This document shows positions 1 through 10,281 of a DNA stretch of 24,819 nucleotides, one piece after another. The notes beneath the pieces are model-generated. The model was not told where the DNA came from and made no database searches. It worked only from the letters and a program-made list of their open reading frames with translations. The stretch's first letter is position 1. Every line of letters begins with the position of its first letter. This DNA comes from Thoreauomyces humboldtii (taxonomy: Eukaryota > Chytridiomycota > Chytridiomycetes > Spizellomycetales > Powellomycetaceae). A program made the translations under genes and the position numbers. The stretch spans positions 1,016-25,834 of the forward strand of contig JADGJA010000288.1 in assembly GCA_027596035.1 (NCBI GenBank), given 5' to 3'.

Positions 1-92
1 TTTTCGTTGTTTTTTTTTTGGTTGGCTTTTTATTTTTTTTTTGTTTTGGTTTTTTTATCCGTTTTTTTTTTTTTTTTTTTTTTTTTGGACAG
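1..92 (+). other. 3' end of an intron with long T tracts
   Basis: The window opens inside an intron. The stretch is almost all T and G, includes an uninterrupted run of 25 T at 62-86, and ends in GGACAG just before the first recognisable coding exon at 93. The T run would act as a very long polypyrimidine tract. The donor and the upstream exons lie outside the window. The minus-strand ORF here that codes for poly-lysine is only the complement of this tract. Confidence 0.7.
62..86. repeat. Poly-T homopolymer, 25 nt
   Basis: An uninterrupted run of 25 T sits just upstream of a splice acceptor. Other T runs of 8-11 nt lie between 10 and 56. Length variation between strains or sequencing slippage would be expected. 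Confidence 0.9.
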
Positions 93-2224
93 ATTGCAAC
101 GATCCTGATCACGACCTCGCAATCGACGACGGCGACCCTTTCCTCTGGATACTTGGGTCAGATGATGTCCAAGATTGATCAACAGGTCGCTGCTACCCTC
201 ATCCCTCTGAAGTCGTTCGCTGAGCTGGCCACAACCACTTATGTGATCGAGAAGGGCATGGCTTTGACGAGTAAGACTTCTTTTCGTTCCAGTCATCTGG
301 TTTTCGGAGACTGACCATGAGTTGGATTTTTTTCGTGAAGCCGAGAACGATGACATGGCACCTGAGTTCATCGCCACCATGACCAACTGGCGGCACCAGA
401 GCAACATCGACATCATAGGATGCTTCAAGAGCAGATGGAGACCGGGTTATGGGTATCTATCCAATCCGCCCTGCAACACCCATCATTACCGTCTTTTGAC
501 AGACGTGGTTCTTCTCCTTGACGGGCAGCCTGGGAGATACGGTCAACGTGACGAGCGTGGAGGTTCGCAACTTCTTCGCCCTGACCTACGAGGGAACAGA
601 AGTCATCGAGCATTTCGACTCTTCCGGCGTTCCCGTTGTGTATGCGGTGTTTTCTGGTGTCGCTCCTCCCGGCGCTGTGCCCGCCGTGGGTGCTCCCGGG
701 AACTATGCCTTGTACGGGCCTTTACCTGGGTCATAGTAAGTAAGGGAACCCGCGCGTGTGTTTTTTTTTCATTTGAGGTTCGCTTCCCACTTACGTCTTT
801 GATCCTTATTCCACACTCCCGTCCAGTCCGCCGAACTATGACTTGACGTAAGTTTGTTCGCGCCTCAGAGCGAGACCGAAAATCTCTAATAAAGATGCAA
901 CCAATACCTCACAGCTTCGTCGAGATCACGCACGAACTCCTTCTCCCAGGAGCCGAGCAACGAACAGGCGTCTTCTTCACCCGTGAGCTCAATCCAAATC
1001 CCGGGCAGGATTACTTCAGCGTGAGCATGGGAAAGATCGTCAACAGCACGTTGGCGACCGCGCCCGATCAAGGATACGGATGTTCTGCATCTCTCAACGT
1101 CGACGCAACCTACAACGCGCTCCTGAAGGACGCAAGACCGACCAATGACACCGGTGCGTGGAATCGGGGATCTGAAACGCAGTGCGCATATCCTCGGAGT
1201 TCCGTGAGATGATTTCTTACCTATTCCTCTCCGTTTCGTATCGTCGGGTTAGTGATCATCATCTTGGACAATCAGCCCGCTCTGAACGTCATCTCCAGTA
1301 CCCTCAATGGTGTGGGAGTCGCCACTGGCGCCCTCTACTCGTATAACTCCACGTCGGATCCGTTCACCACGACGATTCAGCAGGATGTCATCGGGAGGTA
1401 TCAGAACTGGGCGAACATTCCAAAGAATGAGCTGGTGACTTACAGCAGCAAGCTGGGCACGGGTTCCGAATGGGTGAGCTTGCATTGCGGCGGTTTGTCC
1501 AACCAACTCGGAAACAGTGTCGAAAAGGAAAGCGACTCAACTGAATGTTGTCGCTGGTGGTTCACGACCGACAGATCGTCATGATCAGTGGGATCAAGCT
1601 GACGGAATATGATACGGACATTCTGATTCTCGTCTCAGCGACCCCTCGGTCGGTGGTAAGTGCCATCATGTCCCGATTACTCTCTCCTTCCGTTGTATTA
1701 GCCTGCTCATATCCTCTCATGCAAAACTACCCAGATTTTTGGAGCGGTGGATACTGCGCAGAAACGGAGCTTGGGTTTAGCTATCGGTCTCTCCCTCGTA
1801 GTATCGATCTTGATAGCGGCCATGTTCGGACTCGTCGTGGTCCCGCTCCACAAGCTAGCGATCGCTATGGGTGAACTCACCCAACTCAACTTCGGAGCAC
1901 TCCAAGACGGGAAACTCCTAGGCGCCCAGTCGTTCATCCTGGAACTTTCGAGAGTTCAGCTTGCCTTTTCTACCATGGTCAAAGCTTTGTAAGGAAACCT
2001 TGATGATGATGATGCATACACCAGACCGGGGGAGAAGCTGGAAATTGACCTAGTTCATTTCGTGTTTTTTTTCTCTCGAAAACAGCGCTGCGGGAATCAA
2101 GGCCAATCGGTCCCTCGCCGTAGGTCGAACAGCCGGTGCAGGGTCGAACGCGAGTGCTGCCGCGCCACGTCAGACATCCGCCAGTGCCGCGTCCACGGCA
2201 GCACTGACGTCGGCGACGTCTTGA
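93..2224 (+). CDS. Cache/HAMP-type membrane sensor protein, 5' partial
   Basis: This is the 3' part of a gene for a membrane receptor-like protein. Frame-consistent exons are 93-270, 341-452, 529-735, 827-847, 915-1153, 1253-1473, 1575-1655, 1735-1988 and 2086-2224. The long region before the membrane segment has the look of a double-Cache ligand-binding domain (for example FFTRELNPNPGQDYFSVSMG). It is followed by one membrane helix starting near LGLAIGLSLVVSILIAA. Directly after it comes a HAMP-like stretch (VVPLHKLAIAMGELTQLNFG). The protein then ends in an Ala/Ser/Thr-rich tail with no kinase, cyclase or response-regulator domain. The first exons are missing. The 341-529 region is the weakest join: an acceptor at 502 looks good but breaks the frame. 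The Cache assignment is inference from pattern; the membrane helix is plain. Confidence 0.65.
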
Positions 2225-2495
2225 ACAGTCGAAAAGTAGCGGTCTTATCGCAAGTACATAGGTTTCTCTGTACGCTTCGTGGGCAGGGTAATATACTTGA
2301 GACAATAGACTGCCCCGGGCATATCTGATCCATCTATCGTGCCCATGCCGTCGCAAACCCAGCGAGGGGCCAGCGACGGGCTTTGATCATAGGGACTTCT
2401 GGCGGCGCCACCGGCTTCCCTTCTCTCGTAAATCGAACATCTTCATGCGATTACCCCTTTCCTCCAGCTACGGCCGCGGGCAAGCCGCTTCAGTC
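2225..2495. other. Intergenic
   Basis: This stretch lies between the stop of the Cache/HAMP gene and the small predicted gene. The short ORFs here have no recognisable content and no splice partners. It probably holds the 3' UTR of the upstream gene. No canonical AATAAA was noticed. Confidence 0.5.
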
Positions 2496-2841
2496 ATGTC
2501 AGGACGATCCATCCAAAATAAGCACACTGAGATTCAGAAGCGCAGCAAACTTGGGTCTCGCCTTGTCATTGCTATGCCCGACGTCGAGACGTTCAAGGGA
2601 CGGGCTTGCCGTGTTGAATGGTACGAGAAGCGTGTCGACGCCCATCCTCTGGGAATAACAGAAATTACGACCTTTTTCCCGGACGGACGGGTGTGCGTGA
2701 ACTGACAATCGACGAATCTTGCGTCCTCCAATACTCTCGTGCGTGTAGAACCCCGTTTCCCACGGTACGGTCGTTTGCTTTTTCTGTTCTTGATTTTTGC
2801 GCAGTAGAATTGAGACGAAGATCCCGCTTGATGTCAATTGA
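2496..2841 (+). CDS. Possible small two-exon gene, 77 residues, unknown function
   Basis: Exons 2496-2692 and 2805-2841 join in phase across a 112-nt GTGCGT..GCGCAG intron with a T-rich acceptor, giving a basic protein of about 77 residues. The joined sequence reads plausibly across the splice (TTFFPDGRV, then RIETKIPLDVN). Without splicing the frame stops four codons after the donor. I do not recognise the protein. An upstream in-frame ATG at 2445 would add 17 residues. No signal peptide or membrane segment is seen. The support is an open frame, a good donor and acceptor, and protein-like composition. It could also be a remnant of a larger gene or chance. Confidence 0.4.
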
Positions 2842-3586
2842 GTAAGAAGCAACCTTCAAGAAGTATCATAGACTTGATCCTGTGTGCTGACTCTCGTGAG
2901 CGCGTGGCCTGGGCATCATGGAAGCTGTCGTGGGAATGCGTCCAACAAGGCTCGCAGATGTCTTGCTTTCGCGTGTCCTCGCTGATCAATGCAGCGCAGT
3001 GCAGGACCTGTTGAGACCCGGATACTCGGCTCACATGTCTGAGGCGGCATGAACGGGGACCCAAGTCTCTCAATATCTGAAGTGGAGTGGAAATGTAGAT
3101 GCCAAGGGAACAAAGTTCTATCGATGCTTGGAATGCAAGTTTGCTGCTTCTCGAACAGAATGTCCAGCTGAATAGGGGGTTTCAAAGTTGCCAAACGAAA
3201 TGCAGCTAAAAAAGCGAAGTCACAAACGGGCATAACTCACCCGATATCTGCACAACTGAGCTGATCCAAGCGTCGTTGGACTCGGCAATGCTACCACTTT
3301 GATGATGTGTAACTTCGATGTAGATGCGTAGTCTGCAGTGGGTGGAAAGCACATGAAAAAGCGCCCAAAAACGTGTTCATGAACTCGGAATTTCGAGCTG
3401 TCGCATAATTGCAGAGGCCTTGAGGAGGTTTCACAGCTCCATGTCTCCATGCGAGAACCGCTCGCTGGCCTCGCTGGCATAGTACCGGAAGTAGCTACAT
3501 CCCATTTCGCTAGCTATGCTACAACTAATTATACATGGTACAGTGTACGATCGTGGCCATACGCGCGGACGACTTGATGGCACCAA
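2842..3586. other. Intergenic, no convincing gene
   Basis: This 745-bp stretch separates the small predicted gene from the stop codon of the apple-like gene on the minus strand. Several short ORFs occur on both strands (for example 2916-3233 minus). None has family motifs, low-complexity signatures of coding exons, or splice-compatible neighbours. I see nothing further in it. Confidence 0.55.
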
Positions 3587-4525
3587 TCAGTGGTCCCCAG
3601 CCTCAAGGTCCTCAAGATCATGCTCGTGGTAAACGGGAGGCGGCACGACAGGGTTCACGTCATGGTCGATCCTCTCGGCAGCGGTGTTGCGGTACGCCTT
3701 TCCGGACAGAGGAAAGCCCGTGGGCGAGGTGGGATCTGTATACCAAGTCGCCGGGGAAGAAGTCGATGAGCCCTCGGGAGGTGGCTGCGCGTGCGTGGGA
3801 GCGTCCGAAGAGGACGATGGGGTGACAAAGCCGGTCGGAGTGGTAGGATCGGGATTGGGATAAGAAATTGCGGGCCTAGTACCGATCGAAGGGGTTGTCG
3901 CCGCGGACGCAACCACTTCAGGTGACTGTGGTAGGATCTGGCAAGAGTTGCCGCTAGACGCTGCATTGCCTTGACGTAGACCCACGAGCCCTGTCTCTGA
4001 GACCGACGGTGGACCTGTCTGCCTGCGCTTGAGTCTCTTCCTCCGACAGCACCAGGCAATCGGCGCCCCGATAAGAACAACCAGCCCCAAGGTAATCCCG
4101 ACTCTAGCGCCCGTGGAAACGTGTTTCGATGTCGTATAAGTCACACCGTTACTGTCAGTAGTAGTTCCATTTGCAGGGGGGACGGTCAAACTGGAGAAAG
4201 TCTCGACCGGGATGCCGACAGCCCCGGATGTGTTCGTTTGCGTTGCTGGTTTGAGCCAGCAATCAAGACCTCCGGAACCGCTTTTCGGTCGCCATATCGA
4301 GTAGAAGCAGCCGGTCGTCGCCCTGCAGCGATCGGCGCAACTTGAGGCGGAAGCTACGTTCGGATACGACGGTGGATCCATGGCGAGGGTCGGATCGGGA
4401 AGGTCGCCGGGTCGGGACCCCAAGGTCGAACCCTGGAAAGTAGTCTCAGCGGCAACGACGGGCGGTGGGTGGGTGACACGGTAACGGAAAGTTCCACAAT
4501 CGTAACCCCACAACCAAAAGCGCAT
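3587..4525 (-). CDS. Single-pass membrane protein with PAN/apple-like outer domain
   Basis: The minus-strand frame reads as a type I-like membrane protein. The outer part carries a cysteine pattern typical of PAN/apple domains (CADRCRATTGCF, then CWLK about 20 residues on). A Ser/Thr/Gly-rich stalk follows, then one membrane helix (VGITLGLVVLIGAPIAW), then a basic stop-transfer stretch (CCRRKRLKRR). The roughly 140-residue cytoplasmic tail is rich in Ser, Pro and Thr and carries the motif DPT-(T/S)-PTGF twice. Such domains usually bind protein or carbohydrate at the cell surface. The 5' end is uncertain. The ATG at 4525 gives 312 residues but no clear signal peptide. A good acceptor (CTTTCCAG) at 4440-4433 suggests that a first exon with the signal peptide may lie further upstream. 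The frame stays open to 4726, but that part is antisense to the next gene. Confidence 0.6.
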   Translation of the reverse strand: MRFWLWGYDCGTFRYRVTHPPPVVAAETTFQGSTLGSRPGDLPDPTLAMDPPSYPNVASASSCADRCRATTGCFYSIWRPKSGSGGLDCWLKPATQTNTSGAVGIPVETFSSLTVPPANGTTTDSNGVTYTTSKHVSTGARVGITLGLVVLIGAPIAWCCRRKRLKRRQTGPPSVSETGLVGLRQGNAASSGNSCQILPQSPEVVASAATTPSIGTRPAISYPNPDPTTPTGFVTPSSSSDAPTHAQPPPEGSSTSSPATWYTDPTSPTGFPLSGKAYRNTAAERIDHDVNPVVPPPVYHEHDLEDLEAGDH

Positions 4526-5717
4526 GTCTTCCTGGCCAAGAAGAGGCATCTGCAGCAAGGCATTCCGTCGTCGTCTCCTCAACTTCAAGCCATCGGCCAC
4601 CAGCACGGCGGCAGCATCGTTGGTCGGTCTTTCTTTGGCCACCTCGCTGCGCATTTCCAGCCTTGCAATGTCCACGACTACCTCGACCACCGTCACGTCG
4701 TCCTCGACCCCGACCAGCACCGACAATGGCAGTGCTCAAAGGCTCCCGTTCGCTCACGAACTCATGTCACATCGAGGTGGAAGCTTGGAACACGTCGAAA
4801 ACACTCTTCCAGGTAAGAAAATTACAGTCCCGGACCTGTTCATGGTCCACCAACCGCTCACGCCTCTGCGACAAACAACAGCGTTCCGATACTCTGCCAA
4901 CGTCCTGAAGGTCGACCTGCTCGAGTTGGACTGCTATCTCACAAAGGACGGTCAGGTCGTCATCTTCCATGACCTGGACCTGACGCGCATGTGCGGTCTA
5001 CCGGGGAAAACCATCGGCGACTAGTGAGTTCCAGTCAATCGATCCAAGGAGACCCTCAACCTCTTTCCATCAAACTAACCTTGTCTCGTCCTTTCCAGCA
5101 ACTACGCCGACCTACCGCCACTCCTCATCCCGGCATCCCTACAACAACATTACGCGACGCGAGGTGCAGACCCCGACGCGACCCGAATCCCCCTACTGAC
5201 CGAACTCCTCGACGAAGTCGGCTCCTACCCGATCCAACTCGACGTGAAACTTGGGACACAGGAGCTCGTCCAAAAGACCAGCGACATCCTCATCCGCTAC
5301 AACAAGCAGACGTCGACCGTGTGGGGAAGTTTCCGAGAACCCCAGAACTCGTGGTGCAGGTCCATCAACCCGTCCATCCCCTCCTTCTTCACCCTCCGGA
5401 GACTCCTCAGGACGTTCCTCGCCTGGTCCGTGGGTCTGATGCGGTTCGTGGACGTGGTCGACTCCGCCCTCATCATGCCCAACGTCAAGTGGTTCATGTG
5501 GCCTGGCTTCGCGAGCGCGTTGAACAGGAGGGGCGTCGCCGTCATCGTGTTCGGGATCCCCGGTGGTGGACTCAACGATGAGGTGAACTGGGAGAAGGCG
5601 AGGAGGTTCGGTGCCAACGGAATCTGCTCGGATCGACCGACGGCGTTGCAGAAGTGGTTGAGGAACAATCCGTTGAACAGGGTCGATGGTGGCGGTAGCA
5701 AGACGAAGGACTTGTAG
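4524..5717 (+). CDS. Glycerophosphodiester phosphodiesterase (GDPD) family protein
   Basis: Exons 4524-4812, 4882-5023 and 5099-5717 join in phase to give 349 residues. The GDPD TIM-barrel signature is complete: HRGG (H83, R84), ENT at 92-94, the metal-ligand pair E111 and D113 in ELDCYLTKDG, and HD at 126-127. The C-terminus ends in the usual pattern of a beta strand, a drifting lysine/arginine helix and DRP. A hydrophobic insertion (RRLLRTFLAWSVGLMRFV) before the last barrel strands resembles the membrane-bound GDPD1/3 and fungal Pgc1 branch, which cleave lysophospholipids or phosphatidylglycerol. The substrate here is not shown. Residues 28-49 are moderately hydrophobic and could be an anchor. 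The start is uncertain: the ATG at 4668 would give 301 residues and avoid overlap with the divergent apple-like gene. Confidence 0.85.
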
Positions 5718-6483
5718 GAATTCTGGCCCGGATCCCCCTTTATCAGTAGAGTGGACACCCACGTTTCTTCGTACATGTTTAGATTATTGAAATAGTAACG
5801 TTTCCCGCACGAAGACACAACACAACTATCACAATTCGTTCCTGGGAGTCGCAGGCGCCAGTTTGACCGACGGCGTGAAGACTCTGCTCCGTGACCAACG
5901 AGATTTCCCGACCTCCGGCAGAAACGCGGCACCGGGTTGAGCGCTTACTCCGGAATGAGGGCGGGCGGATGACTAGTCGCTGGGTGGATAGAGAAGTAAG
6001 TAGCGTGAAGAGCCGAGACGGAAGCTGCCGTACGTCCATTTGTCAAATGTACGTGCATAGGGGTGGCGCGTAGGCTCTTGGTTTCTGTCCCAAGATAGTG
6101 AGCTCTCCGAGCAGAAGCCGATCCAGTTATATATCGGGGGCCAGGTACAGAGAAATGTGCAGTGACGCTATCGAAGCCCTGTCGTCGCCAGGATCCTACA
6201 ACCGACGTCTGGGAGCGGTAAGTCTTTGCTTTGTCAGAACCGCCGCGAAATCTCGGAAACAGAGCCCGAGAAGCGGGATCTTGTAATTTTGGGAAAAGAA
6301 CGTGTATGACTTCAATCGCCGAGCAAAACAGCCGACAACACAGACTAAGCGGGAGGGAATGGTGCATAAAACACCTCGTAGCTATACGTCGCGGTTAGTA
6401 CAGGAGACTAGGAGAAGAGGTTGACTTCGCTGATTACCCTCTTACGGGTTGACTTCATGTGAGAGAAGCACGCTAACAGGCAA
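5718..6483. other. Intergenic between convergent genes
   Basis: This 766-bp stretch lies between the GDPD stop (plus strand) and the dihydropteridine reductase stop (minus strand), so it should hold two 3' UTRs. Short ORFs on both strands (for example 5945-6367 minus) lack recognisable motifs. No tRNA, repeat or transposon feature is visible. Confidence 0.55.
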
Positions 6484-7596
6484 TCAGCCGCGGCTAACCC
6501 AAGTGGTCTCTCCGTTTCTGGTCGCGACCTCATAAAGGCTGCCGTTCGAAACCGCCTCGCCACCAGCCCAATCCTGAATTTTCCTAGATGCGAGGGGCAG
6601 GTAAGCTGTGCTTCAAGCTCCCTAGCAGATACTTCCACTCATACTTGGCGATGGTTTCAAGTGGAGTCCAAGAGGAGTGATCCGCATCTGGCATAAACTT
6701 CCGGTTCATTGGGGTATCTAAGGTGATCCTGCACGCCGCAGATTAGACCTGAACGGCTTGAAAAGGAATTTCTCGCATGGCTTACGGCAGGATACTAAGC
6801 AACGAAGATCACAAAGCGAGTCAGATGAGTTCCCGTCTGCCCTATCTCAGGGCTGGTAAAGGACTTACGCTACTGCACGAGCTCCGGAGGGCAGTCCACT
6901 ACCCTCCGCTGCGATGGATTTTGTAAGCTGGTGGACAGCGGCCTTAGCGGCACCATAGGCAATCTATCCAGAGGCATTCTGTATTTAATGCTGTGTAATC
7001 TCACGAGAGTGTCCAGACCGCTTCAATGATTTTGCTCGCGGCTTACCATTCCGGGAGTCCCCTCAACCGCAGCAGCCGCGCCAATGAGGGTCAGAAGCCC
7101 ATTCCTATCCAACGAATGTTCGATATATCAACACGTGCCGAAAGATCGAAAGGTTTCCCGAACGCACTCTTTCAAATGCTGAGAAGCGAGACGCGCCGAG
7201 ATGACGCTGCTGTTGACGCTTTGCGAAATCATGAGCGATACGTTGCTGTACAAGGCATCGTCGGCGAGGTTTCCTCCTGCCCAGCCCCCAGCCGCGTTCA
7301 CGACCACTCCCAGCTTTCCGCTTTCCGATCCAAGAACTTTCGCGACTCGGGCCTCGACGTCACGTCCGGTTGTCTCCAATGAGGCGGCTGAGGCGTTCAT
7401 GTCCAATACCACGTTGTTCGTGGCTTCGTTGTTGGAGGTGAAGTCGACGGAAGTCACTTTCTGACAGGAGGATCAACGGGTGTGCTGCGACAGAAGCGAA
7501 TAAGGTTCAAGGACTCACCCAGTTCGACTTTCGAAGATGGCCGACGATAGCACGACCAAGCGCCCCTCCTCCTCCGTAGACGAGTGCGTGTGACAT
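6484..7596 (-). CDS. QDPR: Quinoid dihydropteridine reductase homologue
   Basis: This is a short-chain dehydrogenase that in animals recycles quinonoid dihydrobiopterin to tetrahydrobiopterin with NADH. Exons on the minus strand are 7596-7519, 7460-7168, 7104-7047, 6963-6869, 6794-6786, 6728-6645 and 6583-6484, all in phase, giving 238 residues (the animal enzyme has about 240). The motifs in order are [10 protein letters not shown] at 7-16 (cofactor loop), the family hallmark [10 protein letters not shown] at 81-90, and the catalytic YGAAK at 146-150 followed by AVHQL. Next come [12 protein letters not shown], which needs the 9-nt exon 6794-6786, and a C-terminal SSWTPLE...DWAGG...SGSL-like stretch (here SNGSLYEV). 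The start at 7596 places the glycine-rich loop at the very N-terminus as in the family. The gene is divergent from the mitochondrial Met-tRNA synthetase. Confidence 0.9.
6786..6794 (-). other. QDPR: Predicted 9-nt microexon of the QDPR homologue
   Basis: Within a 140-nt gap between two coding exons, the minus strand reads GCTTAG / TATCCTGCC / GTAAGC. Splicing these 9 nt in leaves introns of 74 and 57 nt, the normal size here, and keeps phase 2 on both sides. It restores the residues I-L-P before ITLDTPMN, the position where animal dihydropteridine reductases carry VLP. Skipping it also keeps the frame but deletes three conserved residues. Confidence 0.75.
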
Positions 7597-7840
7597 ACTG
7601 TTGCAGCTTTTCAATTGTGGGGTTGCTGCGATGTTGGTCTGGAAGGAATGCAGAGGACCCGCAGCGCTGGAGTGAGCGCCAAAAAATATTATTGTTTCGT
7701 CACAAACGGAATCTTTAGATCACCTGCGCGACTCCTTTCAATCGTCGATATCACTTTCCCGAAACAAGGTAAGACTGATAGTTATAGTACTGCATGATCG
7801 GGAGGCTGACGAGGAAAGAGCTTTAGCTGTATTGAGCGCC
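7597..7840. promoter_or_regulatory. Divergent promoter region, QDPR / MSM1
   Basis: This 244-bp gap lies between two opposite start codons (7596 minus, 7841 plus). It must hold both 5' UTRs and promoters. No clear TATA box or known operator could be assigned by eye. Confidence 0.5.
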
Positions 7841-10064
<2,224 letters not shown>

Positions 10065-10281
10065 CATATGCCGAAATAGGAATAAATCAGACCAAAAAAA
10101 AAAATAGAAAAGAAAAAAGAACGCAGAACCCAAAACGGGTCCAATCTCTCGATGAGAATCCGTTATAGTCTTTCCACCATCAACAAACTCGACTTCTGCA
10201 CCTGCCGATCAAGGGCGAACTCGACATCAACACGCTCCCGCTCTCCCGATCCGGATTGACCCGCTTCCCAACACCCAGCCA
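10065..10281. other. Convergent 3' region with A-rich tract
   Basis: This is the gap between the stop of the Met-tRNA synthetase and the stop of the Sfi1-type gene. It holds an AATAAA at 10081 and an A-rich tract at about 10093-10118, consistent with a 3' UTR. Confidence 0.6.
10081..10086 (+). terminator. Candidate polyadenylation signal AATAAA
   Basis: A canonical AATAAA begins 17 nt after the Met-tRNA synthetase stop codon and is followed by an A-rich stretch. Fungal signals are often degenerate, so position is the main support. Confidence 0.45.

Noticed and set aside
271..292. 22-nt intron GTAAGA..TTCCAG in the sensor gene
   Set aside because: It is far shorter than any other intron in the window. 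The 70-nt alternative ending at 340 has a branch-like CTGAC and T tract and keeps the same frame.
30..428. Minus-strand ORF ending in a poly-lysine tail
   Set aside because: The lysines are the complement of the poly-T intron tract, and the rest is antisense to exons of the sensor gene.
741..914. Apparent frameshift between the mini-exon at 827-847 and the next exon
   Set aside because: It arises only if the ATG at 895 is taken as the exon start. Using the acceptor at 914 gives a normal 67-nt intron and an intact frame.
2916..3233. Minus-strand 105-residue ORF
   Set aside because: No recognisable content; not supported by splice signals or neighbours.
4526..4726. N-terminal extension of the apple-like frame
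   Set aside because: It is Val/Asp- and Arg-rich, has no signal peptide, and is exactly antisense to the first GDPD exon.
5193..5932. Long minus-strand ORFs opposite the GDPD gene
   Set aside because: They are antisense to well-supported GDPD exons with catalytic motifs, and are common in GC-rich coding DNA.
5945..6367. Minus-strand 140-residue ORF in the convergent intergenic region
   Set aside because: It has irregular composition, no motif and no splice partners, and lies where 3' UTRs are expected.
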